Source of the DNA: Branchiostoma floridae
Lineage: Eukaryota; Chordata; Leptocardii; Amphioxiformes; Branchiostomatidae
Assembly (NCBI RefSeq): GCF_000003815.2
Contig: NC_049983.1
Coordinates: 26,649,278-26,713,277 of the forward strand
Direction: 5' to 3'
DNA: 64,000 nucleotides
Below are positions 35,601-46,729 of this stretch, piece by piece. The translations under genes and the position numbers were made by a program. The stretch's first letter is position 1. Every line of letters starts with the position of its first letter. Below the pieces are notes generated by a model. The model did no database searches and was not told the origin of the DNA. It worked only from the letters and a program-made list of their open reading frames with translations.

Positions 35601-36128
35601 TACCCCCCTCACATTAGGCGAAAATCGATCGGACGACGAGTCTGCGAGCTCTAAATTACGAAGAGGCATGACCCTGCTGCCGACGAAGAAATGGCAGAGT
35701 TGCCCCCCCCCCCCCCCCCAAAATAATNNNNNNNNNNNNNNNNNNNNNNNNNNNNNNNNNNNNNNNNNNNNNNNNNNNNNNNNNNNNNNNNNNNNNNNNN
35801 NNNNNNNNNNNNNNNNNNNNNNNNNNNNNNNNNNNNNNNNNNNNNNNNNNNNNNNNNNNNNNNNNNNNNNNNNNNNNNNNNNNNNNNNNNNNNNNNNNNN
35901 NNNNNNNNNNNNNNNNNNNNNNNNNNNNNNNNNNNNNNNNNNNNNNTCGAGGTGCGCAACACGCTCGAAGAATTCGAGGGCCCGTTCAACTACCGGCGGC
36001 GCGAGGACAGTGGCGAAGTGGGCGGAGGGGCCATCGAGCTCTTTCCTTCCCGTCAGGGTCATGCCTCCTCGTAATTTAGAGCTCGCAGACTCGTCGTCCG
36101 ATCGATTTTCGCCTAATGTGAGGGGGAT
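35601..36128. mobile_element. Long inverted-repeat element, interrupted by a gap
   Basis: The left arm 35601-35676 (starting TACCCCCCTCACATTAGGCG) and right arm 36054-36128 are inverted copies of about 75 bp with only two or three differences. TA lies just outside each end, compatible with a TA-duplicating transposon. The interior holds a ~17-bp C-run, then unknown bases, then GC-rich sequence. Any coding content is hidden by the gap. Confidence 0.85.
35728..35946. other. Assembly gap (219 N)
   Basis: A run of N directly after a poly-C tract. Frames crossing it are artefacts. Confidence 1.
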
Positions 36129-36149
36129 ATATTAGCAAACCTGATTTTG

Positions 36150-36375
36150 GACATGCTTCGTACCCCGGCTGTGTCGCTCACCTGGCACGCACGCTACTGG
36201 AAAGGGTTGCTGTCTTTACACTGGCCATTAAGCGGAAGTCCCCTGTTCATCGTACTGCATAAAAAGAGCAAGTTGAATTTCACAGTACAAAGAACATGTA
36301 AATACTACATATAGCGTCTGTCTCTGTCACAACCAGTGGAAGATTAGCTCTTCAGTGAGCTAAACATGTTGGAGA
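36150..36375 (+). mobile_element. tRNA-derived SINE, family A (plus strand)
   Basis: CACGCTACTGGAAAGGGTTGC, GTCTGTCTCTGTCACAACCAG and TCTTCAGTGAGCTAAACATG match the reverse complements of the two minus-strand copies (23330-23580, 32590-32840). The tRNA-like head is largely missing; it begins right after the inverted-repeat element. Confidence 0.75.
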
Positions 36376-36429
36376 TCACCTTTACTTTTTTTCAGGTTCA
36401 GAGAGCACTTCAATGCTCGGGGATATCTG

Positions 36430-36592
36430 TACCTGTATCTATATAGCCGGTATAGCCGCCCTTGGGCGTAACACACCAGCTTCTGTATCTGTATCTATAT
36501 AGCCGGTATAACCGCCCTTGGGCGTAACACATCAGCTTCTGTATCTGTTTCTATATAGCCGGTATATCCGCCGTTAGGCGTAACACATTCCA
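36430..36592. repeat. 56-bp tandem repeat, three copies
   Basis: CTATATAGCCGGTAT, CCGCCCTTGGGCGTAACACA and CTTCTGTATCTGT repeat with a 56-bp period (landmarks at 36441, 36497, 36553). A diverged single unit with CATTTAGCCAGTATAAC and CGGCGTAATG is at 44245-44285. Confidence 0.93.
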
Positions 36593-36879
36593 ACTTTGCA
36601 GGCACGCAACACAACTGAACACCCGTCACACCTAATTTTTGTACGTCTTTCTGCAAGTATTCCTTAAGGGGGCTGAAAACTTTCAGAATCACTCATTTGG
36701 AACCGAAGTTGCCTCTACTCTGCTTTTTCATAATGCATCAAAATAACAAAAGTCGGATTTCAAAATTAGAATACATTTTGATTAATATGGGCATGTTAGA
36801 TGGTCGAGCAGGAACCAATCCTATTAAGAACAAGAGACAATTGAAGATCACGTTAATGGGACAAGCTTGTGTCGGGCGG

Positions 36880-37335
36880 TGATTTGTCATCCTGTCATGA
36901 CGTCAGGGCATGACGTATGGGCCGGGCTCCCTCCGTTGTCAGGGGTGATGGATCGGGTTGTTTTACCGGGATTTATGACGTTATTAGTGACAGTAATCCT
37001 GCTGATGATGACAAATGTGTTTTGGAAAGGGCTCATCTGTTCTCCAACTCAACAAAATTGGAGTCAAGGGAATTTACAACTGAATCACTCAGTCTTCTTT
37101 CAGCCCGCTGAATCAATCGCCCAGGACACGTGACATCTCGCTCGTGTGACGTCAGCAATGAGTCAAACGTTATTGGAAGTCCATAGCACCCCTGTCACGT
37201 TTGAGAGAAGGTTGTTGCGCCCCGATGTAAATTACATTGTAAGCTTGACGTCAGCAATGGGTCAAAAATAGCAGGGAGTTGATATCGCCCCCTGTCTATG
37301 AGAAGGCTGGTGCGCCCTGATGTAAATTACATACT
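36880..37335. repeat. Interspersed repeat with internal ~93-bp duplication
   Basis: CGTGTGACGTCAGCAATGAG with GAAGTCCATAGC and GCGCCCCGATGTAAATTACA, and then TTGACGTCAGCAATGGGTC with GCGCCCTGATGTAAATTACA, form two tandem units. The preceding CTCAGTCTTCTTTCAGC and the TGACGTCAGCAATG block match 45945-46115. This makes it a dispersed element, possibly of Penelope type. Confidence 0.7.
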
Positions 37336-37458
37336 TTACTTCTCTCACAGAGTGATGTTTGGTATCCAGACCCATACATACACCAACGAACCGTGCGATT
37401 CGAGGACTCGATTTGAATATGCTGTGAAACCGCTGATGGGGAAGACTATCCTTAATCT

Positions 37459-37558
37459 NNNNNNNNNNNNNNNNNNNNNNNNNNNNNNNNNNNNNNNNNN
37501 NNNNNNNNNNNNNNNNNNNNNNNNNNNNNNNNNNNNNNNNNNNNNNNNNNNNNNNNNN
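37459..37558. other. Assembly gap (100 N)
   Basis: Exactly 100 N, the usual placeholder for a gap of unknown size. Confidence 1.
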
Positions 37559-38870
37559 ATAGCCCTACTCATAACATATTTATGCGTGGCACAACTTTGC
37601 ACAGTGATGACGTAAAAATGAACAAAGAAAACTTCAAATGCCATAAACTTTAGTATGTCATGATGGCATTTTTACACACAGAACATAATCAAATTAAATT
37701 GATAACAGTATTATGATTTCAAATTACAATGTTTTATCATCAAATGTGGGCGTCTGCCTACTATGTCTCCATACGTTCACTGCAAAACGTGTAAATGTCA
37801 TAAAATCCTCCTTTGTCGTAAAACGGTTGGTACCGCTAATGAACTCCAACCAAGGGCGGTCCGTGAGGAACCATGTCTTTAGATTGATTCACTTTAACAA
37901 CAATACCGAAAATCAACTTTATCTTGATATTATGGGATCAAATCTAATTTTGAACTTAATTTTCAAAAGATGTGTTTGTTCGCTCCCTACGTGGCCTTGA
38001 AACTTGCAAACTATCGACTCAAATTTCGGTAACCAAATATTTCCTTGCTGTAACCTGATTACAACAACCCAACCTTCCGGGGAGGAGGATCTGATTTCCT
38101 GTGGGGACGTGATGAAGACACGGGGTGGGAAATGACGAGATGCGTTTTAATTAGAGCTCATTAAAAGTCTCGCTGATTGCTTTGATGCTACAGGAAAGGA
38201 CGGTTTGTTTGAGTTACGGCGCCGGTCCCCAGAGGTAGCGGGAGGAGAGGTGCTTATTTCCCGGAACACGCGCCGCTCCCGGAATATGCGGGAACAAGAT
38301 AGGACAGAAATAGTGCTTACGGCGGTGCTTACGCTGAGCAGTAGAAAAGTGACTTTTGCTTTTGTGTGAGCTTTTGTTTATTCCTGTAAGCTCAAATCGG
38401 CCTGCATGCCGCTTTTCATTGAGGTCATGAGGGAAGAGGCGAGGGTCAGTCAAAGTATATAACAGGGATACAGTTTAAAGTCCTATAGAGTTTTGTACAG
38501 TATTACCGGAATGCTCTATTATATGCGTATATGGCTTGAGATCGTATCTCTTTTTTTGCCCTTTTACAATTTTTCGATCCGGAGGTGGTGGACTTCCTTG
38601 ACTTTGACTTGGCTTGCCTTTTTCTTGATGTCGATAATTTGAAATTGAAATGTTGCTTTGTATCTTCTTGTCAGGCATGAAAAAGTTATAAAACGCTCGG
38701 GTTTTGTTTTCACCTGTCAGTGATATAGTGACGGCCGCTTGAAAAGGCAAATACTTTATACAGCCCCCGTAGAACACTGATGACCCCGTGGCACGACCTA
38801 AGCCCGGGCCGCTGACCCTTCGAGTCGGGCTGATCATGTACAATAGTAGGTAATCTCTGCACTCTGATCA
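37559..38870. other. Non-repetitive stretch, no gene seen
   Basis: No exon is recognised. A GC-rich patch with CCCGGAACACGCGCCGCTCC lies at about 38210-38310 and could be regulatory, but nothing specific supports this. Confidence 0.4.
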
Positions 38871-39265
38871 TGTCAGACGTGGATGATGTGCTTTTGAAAA
38901 TTACTTACAAGTTAAACTGGTTAGCGCTGAAAACCCCTAAAGTCTGGAGTCTCTGGAGAAAATCAGGGGAATTTGTCTGTCTGGTCATGTCACGGTTTAA
39001 AAGGCAGAAATCTTCAGACTCAGTCTAGAGGATGTGCTGGTGAAGCTCTACCAACAGTTAACACCGAAAACTCGGATGTCTGGAAAAAAAACAGGGAAAT
39101 GTGTCTGTCTGACCATGTTTAACGGTTTGATAGCCTGAAATATTCATATCTTGATTACCTCAATGTGCTGGTAAAACTCTCTCACAAGTTAGCAATAAAA
39201 CGTTGAGTGTCTGGACGTGGAATCTGCCTGTCCGACCTTGTTTCACGGTTTAAAGCCACACTGTT
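38870..39265. repeat. ~135-bp tandem repeat, three units
   Basis: GATGTGCTTTTGAAAAT, GATGTGCTGGTGAAGCTC and AATGTGCTGGTAAAACTC mark successive units. Each is followed by ACAAGTTA or ACAGTTA, a TCTGGA block and a CATGTTTAACGGTTT-like block. Confidence 0.85.
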
Positions 39266-39454
39266 CTCCTGAGGAGAGTGTTCAAATTCTGCTAGTGATA
39301 TTTTTCTGAATCCCAGAACGAAGTATTATCCCAACTTCCCCACATTGACAGACGAACAGAAAGCTACTTTTCTCTTGAAATCGCAGAACCCACAAATTCT
39401 AGAAAATGTGGGGCTTTTCGTCTCCCTCTGCTTCCAAAAAAGAAGTCAAACCCA

Positions 39455-39592
39455 ACCTGTTTAGAAATAACCAACACTAGTATTAGATTAGAATATTATT
39501 TATGGCTGTCCATTGTCACTATGTGTATACCATGTACATGTACTTGCAATTAACCCTCGGGCACGAACTTGCAAATAAACTTCCAATTATAT
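39455..39592 (+). mobile_element. LINE-like 3' tail
   Basis: CCTGTTTAGAAATAACCAAC, then TACTTGCAATTAACCCTCGG and GCACGAACTTGCAAATAAAC. It is collinear with 33480-33627, with a stronger tail stem-loop. Confidence 0.65.
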
Positions 39593-40014
39593 TTTGAGCT
39601 TAGACAAGGCGGCAGTTGCATTATAAAGTTTCAACCCCCCCCCCCCCGAGTTCCCTCCAGATGAATTCTAGCCAGGTGTAACATAGTATACAGAGTATTT
39701 CGAACAACAATTTGAATTCAACCACTTCAACTTGGGCGCTCTTGAGAAATACTTGAGCTTGAATATCACTTTTTCAATGTGTTTCTGGATACTTATTTGA
39801 CAACTTATAACCTTAGTAACTTTATTTCCCACTCCTCTTAAGTGCAACATACCTTTTAACAGCTAGCGATTTTGGAGGACAATCATGTATGTCTCTTGCA
39901 AAGTTCAACTGTCATGGTACACTGTTTTTGATCCATGTATACGTGGTTAATTCTGGTACGAACTGCTTGAAAATCGCATGGCACCAAAATCGTGATCTGA
40001 TACCACAACCTATA
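39593..40014. other. Unique spacer with poly-C run
   Basis: A run of about 13 C at 39637-39649. No gene is recognised. Confidence 0.4.
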
Positions 40015-40845
40015 TGTGACCTCACCTTAACCAATCACCACTGCCCCGCCTCCCTGTCTCATCATGTGACCACACCTTAACCAATCACCACGGCCCCGCC
40101 TGTCTGTTTCATCAAATGACCGCACTTTAACCAATCACCATCGCCCCGCCTATCTGTCTCATCAAATGACCGCACCTTAACCAATCACCATCGCCCCGCC
40201 TGCCTGTTTCATCATGTGACCACACCTTAACCAGTCACCATCGCCCCGCCTGCCTGTTTCATCAAATGACCGCACCTTAACCAATCACCATCGCCCCGCC
40301 TATCTGTCTCATCAAATGACCGCACCTTAACCAATCACCATCGCCCCGCCTGCCTGTTTCATCATGTGACCGCACCTTAACCAATCACCATCGCCCCGCC
40401 TGCCTGTTTCATCAAATGACCGCACCTTAACCAATCACCATCGCCCCGCCTATCTGTCTCATCAAATGACCGCACCTTAACCAATCACCATCGCCCCGCC
40501 TGCCTGTTTCATCATGTGACCGCACCTTAACCAATCACCATCGCCCCGCCTGCCTGTTTCATCATGTGACCGCACCTTAACCAATCACCATCGCCCCGCC
40601 TGCCTGTTTCATCATGTGACCGCACCTTAACCAATCACCATCGCCCCGCCTGCCTGTTTCATCATGTGACCGCACCTTAACCAATCACCATCGCCCCGCC
40701 TGCCTGTTTCATCATGTGACCACACCTTAACCAATCACCATCGCCCCGCCTGCCTGTTTCATCATGTGACCACACCTTAACCAATCACCACCGCTCCGCC
40801 TCACCGTAACTAATCACCATCGCCCCGCCTGCCTGTCTCGTCATG
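40015..40845. repeat. 50-bp array carrying CCAAT and GC boxes, about 16 copies
   Basis: The 50-bp unit is CCTTAACCAATCACCATCG, CCCCGCCTGCCTGTTTC, then ATCATGTGACCGCA. Each unit has AACCAATCA, a good NF-Y CCAAT box, and GCCCCGCC, a GC box. Between about 40240 and 40510 three subtypes (TGCCTGTTTC-ATCAAATGAC, TATCTGTCTC-ATCAAATGAC, TGCCTGTTTC-ATCATGTGAC) cycle, giving a 150-bp higher-order period. From 40510 on, a single subtype is homogeneous. Confidence 0.95.
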
Positions 40846-41210
40846 TTCGGATTCAGCTGCGCGATGACCAGACATGTCATCACGCCGTCTCTCAACTTTT
40901 ATTACTTTCGTCGCGACGGCTGCACTTTCGCAACGCCCACAGATTGGCGATGATAAAAACTTTCGTGTCTGACCAAAGTCCAGGGAATCTGCAAGTCTAC
41001 AAAACAATAACAGGAGCCTTCCTATAAAGTTATACATCATTACAAAACTTAAGGTCTCTACTTTTCACAAATGTAGCATAGTGAAAACAGTACCCCTACT
41101 TTAAAAAAGGGTCTAAAACGCCCAACATTGGAAAAATGTTTACTAGCGAAAATTTGCCTGTCAGCGAAACAATAACAGATCTCTTCCAACGTGTTAATAT
41201 CTTGATACCC
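40846..41210. other. Spacer right of the CCAAT array
   Basis: Contains CAGCTGCGCGATGACC and CGTCGCGACGGCTGC; mildly GC-rich to about 40990. No start codon in a convincing coding frame is seen. Confidence 0.35.
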
Positions 41211-43300
41211 CTCTTAGGAATATATGCTCTTTTGTTCATCTCCCGGCTTATTGCTTAACGCCAATATCTAGTGTCTAAGACCAAAGCCTCGGCCATTGCT
41301 CCCTCTTACCCGTCTGATCATTCTGTGGTACCTAGACTTACGGTCTGTGGCAAGATAATAGGACATGCTGTCGTCTCTATGCTTTTATAGCCTTTGCCTC
41401 GACGGATATTCCTTTTAAGTTATAATGCTAGTCAGGCTGAGGGCTTCTGGGGATGTCTTGAAAATCCTACTTAGTGGTATCTCTGGCGCTTGATTTTTTT
41501 TCTTACCCTTAAGCGTTAAAGGATTGCTTAGGTCTCTGATGCAAGCCCGCAGAAACCGCCTGCCTCACCATGTTCTAGAAAGCAATTAACCATTTCAGAG
41601 GTTTGCCAATTGCGAGTAGAATAGTTTGTTCTTTTAATCTTCGAATTCGGGCTTATTGCATAACTCCCATAACTCGTGTCCTGGACCTTAGCCCAGGCCA
41701 TTGACATTGTGAGTTCTTGTTAACGCTTATCGGTGAGCGAGAAATCCAATCCCAGCCCGAACAACCAACCTGCCCGACCATGTTATACGCTACCATAATA
41801 GGACCTGCTCTGAGTCGTTGATACCCTTACAAAGTAGAGTGTGTTCATTCTTTAAACTCGTGTCTCTGACCGAATCCCCGGTCGTTGCTCCCTCCTTACT
41901 AAAGGCGATACTTTACGCTACAAAATTGGTGTAGTTAATTTGATACTTTTGCGAGTAGAGTGTGTTAATTTCTTTTCATCCCTAGGCATCCCGATAACTC
42001 GTGTGTCTGACCGACTCTCAGGTCATCGCCCCCTCCTGACTGCATGACTATACTTTACGCTACCATAACATCACCGGCTCTATGGTTTTGATACCTTTGC
42101 CGAGAATAGTGTGCTCGTTCCTGTTAATCCTCAGGCTTGTTGTCTAACGCCGATATCTCGTGTCTCTGACCGAAGCTCGGGGCGTCGCCCCATCCTGTCT
42201 GCATGACTATACTTTACGCTACCATAACATCACCGGCTCTATGGTTTTGATACCTTTGCCGAGTAGAGTGTGCTCGCTTCTTTTAATCCTCAGACTTGTT
42301 GCCTAACGCCGATATCTCGTGTCTCTGACCGAAGCGCGGGCCGTCGCCCCATCCTGTCTGCCTGATCATGCTCTGTAGTAGTTAGAGTTACGGTCTGTGG
42401 TACTGGTCGGAACAGTCAACCTGTCTGGTCATCTTCCACGCTACCATAATAGGACCTGCTCAGAGTCGTTGATACCCTTACAAAGTAGAGTGTGTTCATT
42501 CTTTAAACTCGTGTCTCTGACCGAATCCCCGGTCGTTGCTCCCTCCTTACTAAAGGCGATACTTTACGCTACAAAATTGGTGTAGTTAATTTGATACCTT
42601 TGCCGAGTAGAGTGTGTTTATTCTTTTTATCCCCAGGCATCCCGATAACTCGTATGTCTGACCGACTTCCAGGTCGTCGCCCCTTCCTGTCTGCATGACT
42701 ATACTTAACGCTACCATAACAGCACCGGCTCTATAATTTTGATACCTTTGCCGAGTAGAGTGTGCTCGTTCCTTTTAATCCTCAGACTTGTTGCCTAACG
42801 CCGATATCTCGTGTCTCTGACCGAAGCGCGGGCCGTCGCCCCATCCTGTCTGCCTCATCATGCTCTGTGGTACTTAGAGTTACGGTCTGTGGTACGAGCC
42901 GGAACAGTCAACCTGTCTGCCAATGCATGTTCCACGCTACCATAACAGGACCTGCTCTGTGCTGTTGAAAACCTTCCAAAGTACAGTGTGTTCATTCTTT
43001 AAACTCGTGTCTCTGACCGAAGCCGGGGCCGTTGTCCCCTCATGACTGCCTGGCTGATGATACTTTACGCTACGAAAAGGCTGTAGTTTATGTGATACAT
43101 TTGCCGAGTAGAGTGTGTCATTTCTTTTAATCCTCAGGCTTGTTGCTGACGCCGATAACTCGCGTCTCGAACCTAATTCAGGTCCTCACCCTTTTCCTGT
43201 CTGCCTGACCATGTTTTACGCTACCTTAACAGCGCCGGCTCTGTACTTTTGATGCCTTTGCCGAGAAGAGTGACTGTGTTCATTTCTTTAAATCTTCAGG
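41210..43300. repeat. ~150-200-bp diverged tandem array with ~650-bp duplication
   Basis: AACTCGTGTCTCTGACCGAA, CGCTACCATAACATCACCGG and TTTGATACCTTTGCCGAGTA recur about eleven times. The block 41788-41950 is near-identical to 42438-42600, and a weaker third relative is near 42945-43090. This implies a second-order duplication of about 650 bp. Confidence 0.88.
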
Positions 43301-43308
43301 CTTATTGT

Positions 43309-43535
43309 TTATGCCCCCTTTCCACCTGAGCGGTGCTCTCACCGCGCTCTTTCTGCGACCTCAAATTTGACATATCGCTCAACGGATTGTATAGAAAAGA
43401 ACTTTGTGTGGTTTGTTATCCTTTCGGTCTCACTTTAAACTTTTTGTACGATATACCCAGTGTGACAGCGAAGGATCATATTTAGGTCGCAGTGAGAGCG
43501 TAGCGCGATCGCCGTCAAGTGGAAAGGGGGCCTTA
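43309..43535 (-). mobile_element. 221-bp inverted-repeat MITE, family C
   Basis: The element is 43312-43532. Left end GCCCCCTTTCCAC and right end GTGGAAAGGGGGC are inverted copies, continued inward as CGGTGCTCTCACCGCGCTCT against inverted GGCGATCGCGCTACGCTCTC. TTA flanks both sides (43309-43311, 43533-43535), suggesting a 3-bp target duplication as in PIF/Harbinger. Relatives lie at 54949-55189 and 62187-62437 in the opposite orientation. Confidence 0.8.
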
Positions 43536-43751
43536 ACAATGACAATGACAATGACAACTAATTTCTGATTCTGTAATTGGGTAATCTATAGGCCCTTGCT
43601 TTGTGTTACATTCATCTAATATCTTTAGTTTGTCTATAATTTTCTTCTCAAATGCGGTGTACTACTTTGACTGAAGCCCGAGATCTTGCTCCCTACCTGA
43701 TCATGTCCTGCGTTATTCAGACTAACTACGCTACGATAACGGGAATCTTGC

Positions 43752-44000
43752 CTTCTCCAGATCAATCAATCAATCAATCAATCATGACAATCAAATGGTT
43801 TATTTGTCAGAACGGCGTGGCAGCCAAAGGCTGAACTGTGCCTTCTTTACAAAACAAATGATGTATTATAATACACCATCTCGTGCGTCACATATTGTTA
43901 CACAACATCATACATTTAAAACAATTTTCAAAGCATTCACACGTATAGCATTAAAATAATGTATCGGCGTTAAAATTATCTCATAGGTTAAAATCTAATA
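43752..44000 (-). mobile_element. Retroposon with (ATTG)n tail, minus strand
   Basis: Five ATCA units at about 43763-43784 are the tail read backwards. Inwards follow GGTTTATTTGTC and GGCAGCCAAAGGCTGAACTG, a stem-loop plus AATAAA arrangement like LINE tails. The inner boundary is uncertain. Confidence 0.55.
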
Positions 44001-44562
44001 TCGTCTAGATCACTTCATGGAATTGAGAAAGCGCAGCAATGATCGATGGGACTGGGCTTTATTGGCTGCCCGCTTCGTTTCACCATTTACGGCTACACAA
44101 TAGCCGGCATTGCTGATGTCCCCGCGCCATTATTATCTCCGTCATGGGGGCTGGGCTGTCTTAGTGTTTATTGGCTTCGTACTTAACTCGGGTGCTTGAC
44201 CGCAGCTCGGGCCGTTGACCCAGCCTGCTTGTCTGTCTGTATCTGCATTTAGCCAGTATAACTGTCATTCGGCGTAATGTACCTCTATTCCATCACCTCT
44301 GCCTCCGTTAAGGAGGTTGAGATTTCGCTCTCGCAAGTTAAGAAGCAAAGTCATGTACATGCTTGCCTTGCTTGTGCAAAAGTTGAGGGTAAATAAAAGA
44401 GGCGGCCACATGTACAGTCAATGTTTGAAACAGACTATCCATATGGTGCAGGAGTTCTAACTCTATTTTGAAATAGGAATCCGTATTTTTCAACGTTCAT
44501 CATCAAATGATTCTACGTTTTTATGAAACATCATCTGTGTTGATAGATACTATCTATAACCA
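44001..44562. other. Spacer with one diverged 56-bp unit
   Basis: 44234-44285 matches the 56-bp repeat of 36430-36592. Otherwise no gene is seen. Confidence 0.4.
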
Positions 44563-44847
44563 GTGCAATGGCCGAGCAGGTAGAGTGATCGCTTTGCATT
44601 CGGTAGGTCGTGAGTTCGACCCACGGCCGAGTCATACCAAAGATGCTGCTTTCTCTGCTTAGCACAAATGAGGAAGAATATGGAAGTTAAACACACATCA
44701 CTACCAGCCCTCTGCTGTAGTAGCGTGCACAAATATGTGGCCCAAGGGCTTCAGGAATGGAGATGGACGCCACCCCATTAGTACGGATTAACGGGCCCGT
44801 GGGGAGGGTTTAATGGGACGTACTGATGGCGGATGAAAGAATGAATA
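44563..44847 (+). mobile_element. tRNA-derived SINE, family B
   Basis: GCAATGGCCGAGCAGGTAGAG (A box) and GTGAGTTCGACCCACGG (B box) head a body with TTTCTCTGCTTAGCA, GGAAGTTAAACACACATCAC and CTCTGCTGTAGTAG. It ends in GATGAAAGAATGAATA. It is collinear with 24945-25224. Confidence 0.85.
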
Positions 44848-45925
44848 TTTTTTACGTCGTTCATTTGCAACATTCAGCATCAGCTTCATGTGCTGAAATG
44901 CAGTGCGATTTACAACTAAAGGTAATCTAAAGGCAAGAAAGATACATGTACACACATAGAATAAGCATTACAAACCTTGCAATACTCACTTTTAAGTTAT
45001 ATGTGTACTCGTCTGAATGCTTATTGTCGCTTATTGGATATCTATCGGTTCTACGTTTGAATTTCTTTATCTGGTATTTAGGCCAGATGTGAAAGGGGTA
45101 TTAGGACAGAGATCTTGCCACGGAGACTCACATGGGAGTTTTGTGAAAAGGGAGTAATCTCCAAGCAGACGTGTCAGCTGGATGAAAAATTGAGAAAATA
45201 AGTTGCCATGGGATCTCAGCCTTCTGCAGTCTATCCAGCTAGGAGAGGGGATACCACGGATGTGAGCCCCTTGATCGTCCAAAAGTTTAGCAATATTCAA
45301 AGGTCTACAAATAATCACTCAGTCAACGATTTTACAATTATCTCAATAGCTTTGAGCACATACAAGGTCGTGCAATGATCTCCCAACTATCTTCAAGGTC
45401 ATTCAATTATCTTTCAAGGATCTTTTAGGTCTTTGGAGCGACCTCTCAATCATCTTACAGAGCTCTCAACGACCAGTGATGTTTGGTTTGCTTATCTCCG
45501 CCTGCCAATCGGTCTGCGTCATGTGAAAGTGGGATCTTGGTGACATTATCTACGTACGGATAACCCCCCTCTTACGGTGTTTCTTGACTCACAGATGCAG
45601 AGATACAAAAGTGGCAATATAACAGCCGAATCTACATTGAAGGACGACCTTTTGCATTAGCCGTGCGCGCGATGAAGCGTTTGTGACGAATCGCCGGTAA
45701 CGGCTGTCAACATCGATGACACGTCACCGGTAGGAACTGTCACGACTGTTGGTGGGAGCTTCCAAAGAATCAGGTTCACTTGCTGCCATACCTATAGCAA
45801 ATTACCGATGAATCTGCGTATCGTATCCTGACTTTATTTAGCGTAGACGTCTTCGAAACTGCCTTTAGAAAGTAGCTGTTACGGGGACGTCTGGGTGAGG
45901 CTTACACAATTCGAACTCTCCAACT
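44848..45925. other. Mostly unique sequence
   Basis: AATCTCCAAGCAGA at 45163 is a half-end of the 224-bp MITE family. An 83-residue minus-strand frame here (45067-45318) includes that end and is not called. Confidence 0.4.
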
Positions 45926-45929
45926 AAAA

Positions 45930-46115
45930 AAATACTCTTTCCAATAAAAACATGGACTCATTTTACTGAATTACTCAGCCTTCTTCAGGTCTCTAAACCC
46001 AATCGCTCTCGATACGTCACTTTCACACGTGTGACGTCAGCAATGGGTCAAAGGTTGTTGCAAGTCTATATTGCCCCCCGTCCTGATAAGGTTGGTACAC
46101 CTAGTGACATTGTCT
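45930..46115. mobile_element. Interspersed repeat, second copy of the 37-kb element
   Basis: GAATTACTCAGCCTTCTTCAG, then CACGTGTGACGTCAGCAATG and CCCCCCGTCCTGATAAGGTT match 37085-37200. On the minus strand CTGAAGAAGG followed by CTGA-loop-TCAG resembles the hammerhead-like layout of the Penelope-type fragments, but without the GAAAC block. Confidence 0.6.
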
Positions 46116-46554
46116 TTGACAGTATTCTTCATCAAGTCCAAGACTCCGTCCTAAATCATGTTTGCCCCACGCCGTCGTCAATACCGATTTGCTACAATGT
46201 ACGGGGCAACCACCGCGGCTTGTATCAGAGTAATTTGGCGGGGTTGTTTTGCGTTTCTGTGTCCCTAATCTTAACCTCCACAATAAGGGTTTTACTCGCC
46301 CTGAGTTATAGCCGCTTGGCCTATCGCGCCTCTGTAAGTGTTGTGCCATCAATAGGCTTTAAATTTTAACGTATACACGACTTGTGCCTGACATTTTACA
46401 TGGTGTAACCTTTTTGTGTTTATAACCCAATCTCATGCGGACGGTTTACGGTGTATCAAAGACGACACAAGCCACAGGACCGAATGGATCGTTTTTAAAG
46501 GTCCAGTTTTGTTATCAGAAACAAAATTAGAACCGACAAATTAGAATTTAAATC
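46116..46554. other. Spacer, no gene seen
   Basis: A 112-codon frame (46031-46369) begins inside the dispersed repeat and has no known motif. Confidence 0.35.
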
Positions 46555-46625
46555 CCCTACGGCTTGAACTCTTGACCTCCCGTTCCACAGACAGGGGTCA
46601 CTGACCGCTGGGTCATTCACACGTT
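46555..46625 (-). repeat. tRNA-like sequence, minus strand
   Basis: On the minus strand, CCTGT-CTGTGGA-ACGGG is a well-paired five-base anticodon arm with GUG in the anticodon position (histidine type). It is followed by AGAGTTCAAGCC as a weak B box. The T stem does not pair, so it is a pseudogene or SINE head. Confidence 0.45.
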
Positions 46626-46729
46626 CACCTTTAGCACACTTTATACTCATAAGTTTCCTGTTGATGACCCATGTGCGTTATATGCGTAGGCGGCAAGGGT
46701 AGGCACCGCACACTTCATCAGACACGTGG

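Noticed and set aside
35598-36135. Open frames crossing the N run
   Set aside because: They exist only because N was translated as unknown residues; the termini are transposon inverted repeats.
45067-45318. 83-residue minus-strand frame
   Set aside because: Part of it is the end of the 224-bp MITE family.
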